Source: Sulfurovum sp.
GTDB lineage: Bacteria; Campylobacterota; Campylobacteria; Campylobacterales; Sulfurovaceae
Direction: 5' to 3'
DNA: 8,763 nucleotides
Assembly (NCBI GenBank): GCA_022729615.1
Contig: DZAQ01000051.1
Location: 1 to 8,763 of the forward strand
Shown here: positions 1-5,673 of the stretch, one piece after another
Layout: each line of letters begins with the position of its first letter
Position numbering within the stretch: the first letter of the stretch is position 1
Notes under the pieces: generated by a model
What the model saw: the letters and a program-made list of their open reading frames with translations, nothing else
The model's database searches: none
What the model was told of the DNA's origin: nothing
Program-made: the position numbers and the translations under genes

Positions 1-61
1 CAAGTGTGCTTTATGAGTCCAATCAGACCCAGAGCAGCAAGTAATATGGGGTCACCCCTAA

Positions 62-166
62 AAACTAGATTGCCGCGTTTCGCTCACGATGACAAATCCC
101 CGTCACTGCGAGGCTTTGAAAAAGCCGTGGCAGTCTATTGGCTGGCTTTGAGAGGCACTCTAGTTT
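62..166. repeat. Small inverted-repeat (MITE/REP-like) intergenic element
   Basis: The ends are 12-bp inverted repeats with one mismatch: AAACTAGATTGC at 62-73 and GCACTCTAGTTT at 155-166. Inside lies a second, imperfect inverted repeat. AGATTGCCGCG at 67-77 pairs with CGTGGCAGTCT at 126-136, and CTCACGATGAC at 83-93 pairs with GTCACTGCGAG at 102-112. Words of the type GTCATTGCGAG and GGCAATCT recur in dispersed intergenic palindromes of many bacterial genomes, so a non-autonomous repeat family is likely. No transposase reading frame is present. Which ends are the true boundaries (62-166 or 67-136) cannot be decided from one copy. Confidence 0.55.
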
Positions 167-202
167 AAATTTGTGATTTTTTAAGAAGGATTTTGTGAAG
201 CA

Positions 203-218
203 AGAGGCAAAAGCCTCT
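203..218 (-). terminator. Hairpin 16 bp behind rplT, weak terminator candidate
   Basis: AGAGGC and GCCTCT form a perfect 6-bp stem around a 4-base loop just after the rplT stop codon. On the minus strand the stem is not followed by a clear U-run, so it fits the canonical intrinsic terminator poorly. It may act as a 3'-end stabiliser instead. Confidence 0.3.
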
Positions 219-233
219 CGGATGGAATTTGTT

Positions 234-590
234 TTATTTTGCGAGTGCCGCTTTGGAAGCCTCTGCAACTTTTGCGAAGCTCTCAGGGGCGTTCATCGCC
301 ATGTCGGCAAGAATTTTTCTATCAAGCTCGATATTGGCAAGCTTGAGACCATGCATAAATGTAGAATAGTTCATGCCGTTAAGTCTCGTTGCCGCATTGA
401 TTCTGATGATCCAGAGTCTTCTAAAATCTCTTTTTTTCTGTCTTCTGTCTCTGTAGGCATATACCAATGATCTCTCAAGCTGCTCTTTCGCTTTTCTGAA
501 GTGTTTTCTTCTGCCGCTGTAGAAGCCTCTTGCTTGTTTTAATAGTTTTTTGTGTCGTCTTCTTCTGACTACACCTGTTTTTACTCTCAT
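234..590 (-). CDS. rplT: 50S ribosomal protein L20
   Basis: L20 binds 23S rRNA early in large-subunit assembly, and in several bacteria it also represses its own operon by binding mRNA. The 118-residue product has the usual family length and begins MRVKTGVVRRRRHKKLLKQA, the very basic, extended N-terminal tail of L20. The conserved stretches RDRRQKKRDFRRLWI (about 47-61) and INAATRLNGMNYSTF (about 63-77) belong to the globular RNA-binding part. The ATG is preceded by AAGGA (596-600, minus strand). The gene lies 107 bp downstream of rpmI on the same strand, an unusually long gap for this pair. The spacer could hold a regulatory structure, or L20 could be made from an rpmI-rplT transcript only. 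Identification is firm. Confidence 0.97.
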   Translation of the reverse strand: MRVKTGVVRRRRHKKLLKQARGFYSGRRKHFRKAKEQLERSLVYAYRDRRQKKRDFRRLWIIRINAATRLNGMNYSTFMHGLKLANIELDRKILADMAMNAPESFAKVAEASKAALAK

Positions 591-697
591 TTTTTTCCTT
601 TACCTTGTACTTGTTCCGAAGTGAATCGGTAGCGTAGGTGCCAAACATTGTCTCTGTTTGAACTTGCCCCTTATCGGGGGAATCGTTGCCGGATTGA
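591..697 (-). promoter_or_regulatory. Structured rpmI-rplT spacer, possible L20 leader
   Basis: The 107-bp gap can fold as minus-strand RNA into three consecutive small hairpins. They are CCCC around five bases with GGGG (667-679), CAAACA with TGTTTG (642-660, perfect 6-bp stem), and CCGA with TCGG (616-629). None is followed by a U-run, so attenuation by termination is not suggested. L20 autoregulation through structured mRNA is known in Escherichia coli and in Bacillus; assigning it here is inference. The rplT ribosome binding site lies at the downstream end of the spacer. Confidence 0.35.
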
Positions 698-889
698 TTA
701 GTTGATCATCTCTTTGATCTTTTTTGCGTCCGCAGCATCTACATGCTTTGACGAACGCATTTGTCGATGGTGTTTGCCGTCGACTTTTGCGAGGATGTGG
801 CTTCTAAAAGCTGTTCCTCTTTTGATCTTGCCGCTTTTTTTGATCTTGAAGCGCTTGACTGCGCCCTTGACGCTTTTCATTTTTGGCAT
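698..889 (-). CDS. rpmI: 50S ribosomal protein L35
   Basis: L35 is a small, very basic protein of the large ribosomal subunit. The 63-residue product is near the usual 64-66 and begins MPKMKSVKGAVKRFKIKKSG. That is the typical L35 start (MPKMKT...KRFK), followed by a GKIKRGTAFRSHIL segment that matches the family. The ATG sits 8 bases behind a strong AAAGGAG site (898-904, minus strand). It heads an rpmI-rplT transcript with its own promoter candidate about 55 bp upstream. It is separated from infC, its neighbour upstream in many bacteria, by roughly 4.8 kb of unrelated genes. Identification is firm. Confidence 0.97.
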   Translation of the reverse strand: MPKMKSVKGAVKRFKIKKSGKIKRGTAFRSHILAKVDGKHHRQMRSSKHVDAADAKKIKEMIN

Positions 890-942
890 TATGCGTACTC
901 CTTTACAGATTTTGTCATTTCAGAAAACAGAAAATGAGTGGC

Positions 943-948
943 ATTCTA
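943..948 (-). promoter_or_regulatory. -10 box of the rpmI-rplT promoter
   Basis: On the minus strand TAGAAT (943-948) is preceded by a T-rich run (TTTAATAATTTTTTGGA). This is the pattern of sigma-70 promoters in Campylobacterota, where the -35 box is weak and replaced by T-rich DNA. It lies 54 bp upstream of the rpmI start codon. A separate promoter is expected here because infC is far away and the intervening genes face the other way. Confidence 0.5.
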
Positions 949-1025
949 TCCAAAAAATTATTAAATTTAGTTTATTGGCCAAATCCCCCAGCGGCTACTA
1001 CGAAGTTCTTTTTTTTGGACTAAAT

Positions 1026-1040
1026 TATAGTATTATATAC
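1026..1040 (+). promoter_or_regulatory. AT-rich promoter candidate for the PAS-GGDEF-EAL gene
   Basis: TATAGT (1026-1031) and TATTAT (1031-1036) lie 27 to 41 bp before the ATG at 1067, behind a run of T at 1009-1016 and TTGGAC at 1015-1020. The exact -10 box cannot be chosen. The short leader shows only a weak ribosome binding site. Confidence 0.35.
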
Positions 1041-1066
1041 ATGAAAATAGAAAATGGATTGCAAGC

Positions 1067-1993
1067 ATGATTGGTAGAGGCAAAAATAGAGCTTTTGAAT
1101 TAACACAAGAAGACGATCGATATATCCTCGAAGAGCAAATAGAGATTGCTTATGATCAGGTAGGTTTTTCTGTATTGGGTCTATTGCTTGGTTCGGCGGG
1201 CGTAGCGGCGATCTATTATCCAACCGGTATTTTTTTGGAAGTAATTGTTTGGTTTTTGACTTTGTCAGCGGCACTTGCCTATCGTCTCTTCTTGCTGCAT
1301 ACCTACAATCGGCACCGCGATGACTATCCATTGGAGAGATGGAAAATGCATTTTGGGATCGCAATGCTCGCATCCGCCGTCATTTTGGGCTCAAGCGCAC
1401 TCTATATTTTTAGACTTGATAGCTTTGTGCATCAATTTTATATTATCTTTCTGCTTGCGGGAGTCGGAGCGGTTGCGTCGGGAACATTGGCCTCTTTGCC
1501 GGCGCTGTCGATCGCTTTTTTGGGAATACTCCTCGCCCCGATCTCTTTTGTAATGTTTTTTCATGATGGTATCTTGTACCAAATGATGGGGTTTTTGGTT
1601 ATTGTATTTTTTCTTTTGTTGGTTGTCGTAACCAAGCGAATCCATCTGCGTATCATGGAGACACTCCATTTAAAAATTCTTTACGAAAAAGCCGCAGATG
1701 AATTGTATATTACTGATGAGTATTTTGAAACTATCTTCAAAGAGGCTCCTGTCGGTATTTTCTCCTATAGTACTGATCTGATCATACTTGATTCCAATGC
1801 AGAGATGGCAGCTTTGCTTCGAGTTGACCCAAAGGAGATGATCGGGCTGGATATGAAGCTCTCACCGGACAGATCAATTCTTCATGCGCTTTCGACCATA
1901 CTTGAGGGAGAGAAGGGAAGCTATGATGGTCCTTATACGGCAATGGTCAATGGGCAGCAGCTTCATGTAGCGCTCAAAACCACACCGCTGTAA
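1067..1993 (+). CDS. Membrane sensor half of a broken PAS-GGDEF-EAL protein
   Basis: This is the N-terminal 308 residues of what would be a 783-residue cyclic-di-GMP protein. After a hydrophilic start of about 30 residues come six likely membrane helices (roughly 33-50, 55-78, 95-114, 122-140, 143-165, 172-189), arranged like a MASE-type input domain. A linker with helical character follows (about 190-215), then a PAS domain from about 218 (ETIFKEAPVGIFSYSTD, then LDSNAEMAALLRVDP). The frame ends at TAA (1991-1993) inside the last strands of the PAS core. The same frame continues without interruption into the GGDEF part, so this is a truncation and not a natural end. Alone, the fragment could at most be a membrane sensor with a damaged PAS domain. 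The start is the first ATG in frame; its ribosome binding site is weak. Confidence 0.75.
   Translation: MIGRGKNRAFELTQEDDRYILEEQIEIAYDQVGFSVLGLLLGSAGVAAIYYPTGIFLEVIVWFLTLSAALAYRLFLLHTYNRHRDDYPLERWKMHFGIAMLASAVILGSSALYIFRLDSFVHQFYIIFLLAGVGAVASGTLASLPALSIAFLGILLAPISFVMFFHDGILYQMMGFLVIVFFLLLVVVTKRIHLRIMETLHLKILYEKAADELYITDEYFETIFKEAPVGIFSYSTDLIILDSNAEMAALLRVDPKEMIGLDMKLSPDRSILHALSTILEGEKGSYDGPYTAMVNGQQLHVALKTTPL
1991..1993 (+). other. In-frame premature TAA inside the PAS domain
   Basis: The stop interrupts one continuous frame running from 1067 to 3418. Codons before it read VALKTTPL, and codons after it read DASGEIIGGVAIVEDVSERI. Together these give a normal PAS/PAC ending of the type TPLxDASGEIIGGVAIVEDV. 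A one-base change from TAT or TAC (Tyr), or from AAA, CAA or GAA, would explain it. No other stop or frameshift is visible in the 784 codons. Confidence 0.85.
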
Positions 1994-2038
1994 GATGCAA
2001 GCGGGGAGATCATCGGAGGAGTCGCTATAGTTGAAGAT

Positions 2039-3418
2039 GTGAGCGAGAGGATCAAGTCTGAAGAGCTGATGCGGTATCGAGCCAATCATGATATGCTGAC
2101 CAACATCCCCAATCGCACACTGCTTATGGACCGCCTTGAGCAAGCGATCGCTCGCTATCGTCGAAATGGGGATTTGGCCGCTCTTTTGTTTATGGATTTG
2201 GATCATTTCAAGTGCATCAACGACTCGATGGGACACCATGTGGGGGATATGCTATTGGTCGAGATGGCAAAACGGCTTAGAGGTATTTGCCGTGAATTGG
2301 ATATGGTGGCAAGGTTTGGCGGGGATGAATTTGTGATGCTGCTCAGCGATTTGGGGAGTGATCCCCGCCATGCGGCAAGCGATGCCGAGCTTGTTGCCGA
2401 GAGGATTCATGAGGTTTTGAGCCATCCGTTTGATATTGGACTCACCGAACCTCTGGCAACATCAGTAAGTATCGGTATTGCTGTTGTGAGCCATGCGGAT
2501 CAAAGTGCACAGGATTTGCTCAAATTTGCCGACTCTGCCATGTATCAAGCAAAAAAAGAAGGCAGAGGCGCCTTCTGTTTTTATCAAGAAGAGACAAATC
2601 AATGGATCAAAAAACGGCTATTGCTCGAAAATGCTTTGCGCAATTCTCTCAAAAATGGCGAACTGGAAATTTTTTATCAGCCTATCGTAGAGGTCAAGAC
2701 AAAAAAAATCGTTGGAGCTGAGGCGTTACTGCGATGGAATCATCCGCAGCTGGGACTTATGATGCCGGACGAGATCATACCGATCGCCGAGGAGCGCGGC
2801 ATGATTGTCTCCATCGGAGATTGGGTGATGCAAGAGGCGTTTATGCAGTTTAGACGCTGGCGCGACGAACATCCGAACGGGAAGGAGCTCACTCATATTG
2901 CGATCAATGTCAGTGCCATACAATTTCGCCAAAAGGATTTTGTCGAAAAGGTAATGGGAATGATTCAAAATGCACAAATATCTCCTTCGATGGTGGAGAT
3001 GGAGTTGACCGAATCTCTCTTCATCGACAAGATAGACAGTGTTATTGAGACCATGAAGCGTTTGCGGGCAGTCGGAATTAATTTATCTATTGATGACTTT
3101 GGGACGGGATACTCCTCCTTGTCCTATCTGAAGCGCCTTCCTTTCGCGACCCTGAAAATCGATAAAGGTTTTGTGAGGGATATCATGAGTGACAAAGATG
3201 ATGCATTGCTGATCGAAACCATTCTCTCGATCGCGCAAATTTTTAACCTCAATGTGGTAGCTGAGGGGGTTGAAGATATCGAGCAATATGAGTTTTTACG
3301 ACAGCGCAACTGCGACTACTATCAGGGATTCTTGTGCTCACAGCCGGTGCCATCAAAAAAATTTGACTCGCTTTTGCTCGAAAATTGCAAGCAGATGAAT
3401 GAAGTAGCAGCATCTTGA
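2039..3418 (+). CDS. GGDEF-EAL catalytic half of the broken cyclic-di-GMP protein
   Basis: The product could make and break the second messenger cyclic di-GMP. Numbered from the GTG at 2039 (459 residues), a GGDEF domain spans about 15-180 with the intact motif RFGGDEF (GGDEF at 94-98). An RELD inhibitory-site motif (85-88) lies five residues before it. An EAL domain spans about 200-445 with EAL (228-230), DDFGTGYSS (352-360), LKIDK (372-376) and VVAEGVED (406-413), so the phosphodiesterase residues also look complete. The GTG is only a convenient start: GGAGGA (2015-2020) lies 18 bases before it, too far for good initiation. Efficient separate translation is therefore doubtful. The same frame continues upstream to the TAA at 1991 and beyond, so this is the C-terminal part of a gene split by a nonsense codon. 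Confidence 0.85.
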   Translation: MSERIKSEELMRYRANHDMLTNIPNRTLLMDRLEQAIARYRRNGDLAALLFMDLDHFKCINDSMGHHVGDMLLVEMAKRLRGICRELDMVARFGGDEFVMLLSDLGSDPRHAASDAELVAERIHEVLSHPFDIGLTEPLATSVSIGIAVVSHADQSAQDLLKFADSAMYQAKKEGRGAFCFYQEETNQWIKKRLLLENALRNSLKNGELEIFYQPIVEVKTKKIVGAEALLRWNHPQLGLMMPDEIIPIAEERGMIVSIGDWVMQEAFMQFRRWRDEHPNGKELTHIAINVSAIQFRQKDFVEKVMGMIQNAQISPSMVEMELTESLFIDKIDSVIETMKRLRAVGINLSIDDFGTGYSSLSYLKRLPFATLKIDKGFVRDIMSDKDDALLIETILSIAQIFNLNVVAEGVEDIEQYEFLRQRNCDYYQGFLCSQPVPSKKFDSLLLENCKQMNEVAAS

Positions 3419-3419
3419 A

Positions 3420-3467
3420 GATCGATCACCCATTTTATCTTGATGAGCGCTTCCGCAATGATCGATC
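3420..3467. other. 9-bp inverted repeat between convergent genes
   Basis: GATCGATCA (3420-3428) and TGATCGATC (3459-3467) can pair across a 30-base loop in the 84-bp gap between the converging cyclic-di-GMP gene and arsR. No T-run follows on either strand, so a role in termination is uncertain. No other terminator is visible in this gap. Confidence 0.25.
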
Positions 3468-3502
3468 GGCAGCTGCTCAAGTGTAGAGAGGAAGGAGATT
3501 TT

Positions 3503-3826
3503 TCATATTTTGCACTCTGTGGATCGTGATAATTTTTGCAATGGGGGAAGTTCGATTTCCAAACAGCGGATTTCATTGAGAGCTTCGCTGCGGAAACGAT
3601 CTAGCGGGCTTCGAATGGAATAATGCGCCCATGTGCCGCATCGATCCACACGCAAAAATCCACCCTCTTTGAGGATTTTGAGATGGCGCGAGAGACGCGA
3701 CTGGATCATGCCGAAGCTCTCTTGGAGATCGCAAACGCAGAGCGCGCCGTGTTGATCCAAAAAGGCGAGAAGCTTGATACGGGTTTCGTCATTAAGCGCT
3801 GAGATGGTTTCTAAAAAGGTATCCAT
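3503..3826 (-). CDS. arsR: ArsR-family arsenic-responsive repressor
   Basis: This is a 107-residue winged-helix repressor of the ArsR/SmtB family, which leaves its operator when trivalent arsenic binds cysteine thiols. The N-terminal helix reads ALNDETRIKLLAFL (10-23). The segment ALCVCDL (28-34) carries Cys30 and Cys32 at the start of the DNA-binding region, as in the ELCVCDLC arsenic site of plasmid R773-type ArsR; the third cysteine is replaced by Gln35. The recognition helix is QSRLSRHLKILKEGGFL (42-58), and the wing includes RCGTWAHYSI (62-71). Further cysteines are at 63, 88 and 105, so the true ligand set is open. The ATG lies 3 bases after the arsI stop codon with only a weak ribosome binding site, so coupled translation from the arsI-arsR mRNA is likely. 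It should repress that operon and the divergent arsB through the shared palindrome. Confidence 0.93.
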   Translation of the reverse strand: MDTFLETISALNDETRIKLLAFLDQHGALCVCDLQESFGMIQSRLSRHLKILKEGGFLRVDRCGTWAHYSIRSPLDRFRSEALNEIRCLEIELPPLQKLSRSTECKI

Positions 3827-3829
3827 GTG

Positions 3830-4288
3830 TCAGCTGCAACTTCCGCCCGCAGACCATTGACCGTTTTTGGAAAACGAGGGCTGGCAACACCCTCTCCCGC
3901 CGGTAAATTCATCTCCGCCGAACACTTCGATCTGCTCCATTGTGCGGTAGTTTTCCCAAATAATATTTTGCGGGTCTTGTACCCAGTATTTTTTGCTCGA
4001 TGCGTAACAGCATTGTGCCTCTTCTTGTTTTTCACCCAAGATATTGCCCCTGATCAAACGCTGTTCGATTGTCTCTAGCGCATCATCGCTATCTACCTGT
4101 ATCCCCAGATGGTTGAGACCGATTTTGTTGCGGCCGCTTGAGATGGCAAAGTTGATGTATGGGTCATCGAGGAGCCATTGGATATACCCCTCCTTGACCT
4201 TGGTCGGTTCGCTTCCGAAGAGAGTTGTGTAAAATTGTCGGTTTTGCTCGAGATCTTGGACGCTGATATGCAGATGAAGCCGTTTCAT
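3830..4288 (-). CDS. arsI: ArsI/CadI-type dioxygenase (C-As lyase)
   Basis: The 152-residue protein belongs to the vicinal-oxygen-chelate (glyoxalase/extradiol dioxygenase) superfamily. Characterised ArsI enzymes are Fe(II)- and O2-dependent and cleave the carbon-arsenic bond of trivalent methyl- and aryl-arsenicals, releasing arsenite. Visible features are MKRLHLHISVQDLEQNRQFY at the start with candidate metal ligand His5, then LNHLGIQV with His60, and QNIIWENY with Glu112. The vicinal pair Cys93-Cys94 (AQCCYASS) corresponds to the substrate-binding cysteine pair of ArsI. A second pair, Cys134-Cys135, and Cys151 lie in a Gly-rich tail. The chosen ATG has AAAGGAG (4292-4298, minus strand) at close spacing; a longer frame starting at 4366 would run through the promoter and is not credible. 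It is first in an arsI-arsR operon divergent from arsB. The related CadI role in cadmium response is the main alternative. Confidence 0.88.
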   Translation of the reverse strand: MKRLHLHISVQDLEQNRQFYTTLFGSEPTKVKEGYIQWLLDDPYINFAISSGRNKIGLNHLGIQVDSDDALETIEQRLIRGNILGEKQEEAQCCYASSKKYWVQDPQNIIWENYRTMEQIEVFGGDEFTGGRGCCQPSFSKNGQWSAGGSCS

Positions 4289-4306
4289 GCTACTCCTTTT
4301 TCGAGA

Positions 4307-4335
4307 ATTATAACAAAATTTCAAAATAATATCAA
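4307..4335 (-). promoter_or_regulatory. Sigma-70 promoter of arsI-arsR
   Basis: On the minus strand TTGATA (4330-4335) and TATAAT (4307-4312) are separated by exactly 17 bp, close to the consensus promoter. The -35 box lies inside the left arm of the ars operator, so a bound repressor would block RNA polymerase. The leader to the arsI ribosome binding site is short. Confidence 0.75.
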
Positions 4336-4351
4336 TATATGTTGATATTAT
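4326..4351. promoter_or_regulatory. Palindromic ArsR operator between arsI and arsB
   Basis: Two perfect 10-bp arms, ATAATATCAA (4326-4335) and TTGATATTAT (4342-4351), flank six central bases. This is the symmetric ATCAA-N6-TTGAT layout expected for a winged-helix dimer of the ArsR family. One arm contains the -35 box of arsI; the other abuts the -10 box of arsB. One site can therefore control both directions. Assignment to ArsR rests on position and symmetry. Confidence 0.75.
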
Positions 4352-4359
4352 GATACAAT
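4351..4359 (+). promoter_or_regulatory. Extended -10 promoter of arsB
   Basis: TGATACAAT (4351-4359) is an extended -10 box (TGN plus TACAAT) directly at the right edge of the operator. No good -35 box lies at normal spacing, which suits an extended -10 promoter. Transcription would start only a few bases before the AAAAAAGGAG ribosome binding site of arsB, leaving a very short leader. Confidence 0.55.
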
Positions 4360-4378
4360 GCACCAAAAAAGGAGTACC

Positions 4379-5632
4379 ATGTTTTTGGCAATTGCGCTTT
4401 TTGTAGTTACATTAGTGTTTATCATCTGGCAGCCACGGGGTTTGCAGATCGGGACAACGGCTGTTATCGGCGCTATTTTGGCAGTAGTGCTTGGTGTTGT
4501 GAGTATGGGCGATGTGGGGACGGTTACATCGATGGTATGGGATGCTACCCTAGCGTTCATCGGGATCATCATCCTCTCCATGGTGCTTGATGAGATAGGC
4601 TTTTTTGAATGGGCAGCACTGGGGATGGTTCGTCTCTCTGGAGGAAACGGAAATCTCATGTTCGTCTATATGATGATATTGGGTGCGTTGGTAGCGGCGT
4701 TTTTCGCCAACGACGGGGCAGCGCTCATCCTTACTCCGATCATCTTGGCAAAGATGAAGTATCTCAAGCTCAATCCCGTTGCGATGTTTGCCTTTTTGAT
4801 GGCGGGCGGCTTCATCGGAGATAGCGCCTCCAATCCGCTCGTGATCTCCAACCTTACCAATATCGTCACGGCAGGATACTTCAAAATAGGATTTTGGGAA
4901 TATGCCCAAACGATGTTTTTGCCCAATCTATTGAGTATCATAGCTTCGATCGTCGTCTTATGGCTCTTTTTCCGCAAAGATATTCCAAGTCATATCGATG
5001 TAGAAAACCTCGCCACTCCCCAATCGGCGATCAAAAATATGACGATGTTTCGCCTTAGCTGGTGGTTTTTAGCTCTTTTGATGGTCGGCTATTTTATCGG
5101 GGATGCGTATCATTTGCCTGTTTCTCTATTTGCCCTCGGCGGGGCGCTGGTGTTTCTTGCCATCGCGACCTATTTTAAGGCAACCAAGCCGATCATGACG
5201 ATCAAAGCGGCACCGTGGCAGGTGGTGTGGTTTAGTATCGGTCTGTATGTCGTCGTTTACGGGCTCAAAAATAATGGTCTTACGACCTATTTGGCTGATA
5301 TCATCATCCAATTGCAGGGGATGGGAAATACTTACGCTGTTATCGGAACAGGGTTTCTCTCTGCCATCCTCAGCTCGGTGATGAACAATATGCCGACCAT
5401 TATGATCATGGACATCGCGATCGAACAAGCGGGGAACAGCGCATTGGCATATGCCAACATCATCGGATGCAATCTAGGACCAAAAATGACACCGATCGGA
5501 TCGCTGGCGACACTTCTTTGGCTTCATGTATTGGCACAAAAGGGGGTGAAGATCGGATGGGGTGAATATATGAAAGTGGGGATGATCGTCACACTGCCGG
5601 TACTGCTAGTGGCGCTAATCGGACTGCTTTAG
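4379..5632 (+). CDS. arsB: Arsenite efflux transporter ArsB
   Basis: ArsB is an inner-membrane antiporter that expels arsenite (and antimonite) using the proton gradient, or works with an ArsA ATPase where one exists; none is in this window. The 417-residue protein follows the Escherichia coli ArsB pattern closely (429 residues there, from memory) and is hydrophobic throughout with about 12 likely membrane helices. Diagnostic stretches are FFEWAAL (75-81), FANDGAALILTPI (109-121), SNPLVISNLTNIV (151-163), APWQVVWFSIGLYVVVYGL (278-296), SSVMNNMPT (332-340) and GCNLGPKMTPIGSLATLLW (363-381). The ATG at 4379 was chosen because GGAG (4371-4374) sits just before it; an earlier ATG at 4358 lies inside the -10 box. 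It diverges from arsI-arsR and shares their operator, so induction by trivalent arsenic is likely. The gene is intact. Confidence 0.95.
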   Translation: MFLAIALFVVTLVFIIWQPRGLQIGTTAVIGAILAVVLGVVSMGDVGTVTSMVWDATLAFIGIIILSMVLDEIGFFEWAALGMVRLSGGNGNLMFVYMMILGALVAAFFANDGAALILTPIILAKMKYLKLNPVAMFAFLMAGGFIGDSASNPLVISNLTNIVTAGYFKIGFWEYAQTMFLPNLLSIIASIVVLWLFFRKDIPSHIDVENLATPQSAIKNMTMFRLSWWFLALLMVGYFIGDAYHLPVSLFALGGALVFLAIATYFKATKPIMTIKAAPWQVVWFSIGLYVVVYGLKNNGLTTYLADIIIQLQGMGNTYAVIGTGFLSAILSSVMNNMPTIMIMDIAIEQAGNSALAYANIIGCNLGPKMTPIGSLATLLWLHVLAQKGVKIGWGEYMKVGMIVTLPVLLVALIGLL

Positions 5633-5641
5633 TGCGATCAA

Positions 5642-5658
5642 AGCCCTAAAGCAGGGCT
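5642..5658. terminator. Hairpin between convergent arsB and infC
   Basis: AGCCCT (5642-5647) and AGGGCT (5653-5658) form a perfect 6-bp stem with a 5-base loop in the 41-bp gap between the two stop codons. Neither strand has a strong U-run after it; the minus strand has only TT. It is the only visible candidate for ending either transcript. Confidence 0.4.
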
Positions 5659-5673
5659 ATAAAAAGCTGGAAA

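Noticed and set aside
48..58. GGGG-TCA-CCCC hairpin near the left edge as a terminator
   Set aside because: The stem is four base pairs with a 3-base loop and no T-run; no gene end nearby supports it.
1..60. Minus-strand hydrophobic reading (GDPILLAALGLIGLIKHT) leaving the window at the left edge
   Set aside because: It has no start codon or ribosome binding site, and the repeat element with stops in this frame lies directly upstream. It is too short to support a gene.
1..168. Plus-strand open frame across the left edge and the repeat element
   Set aside because: Its translation is arginine- and proline-rich with no family resemblance and depends on the inverted-repeat DNA; it is more likely open by chance.
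4289..4366. N-terminal extension of the arsI frame (start at 4366)
   Set aside because: It would run through the arsI promoter and the operator. The ATG at 4288 has an excellent ribosome binding site and gives the expected MKRLHLHISV start of the family.
4358..4378. Earlier ATG for arsB
   Set aside because: It overlaps the likely -10 box and lacks a ribosome binding site; the ATG at 4379 has GGAG at good spacing.
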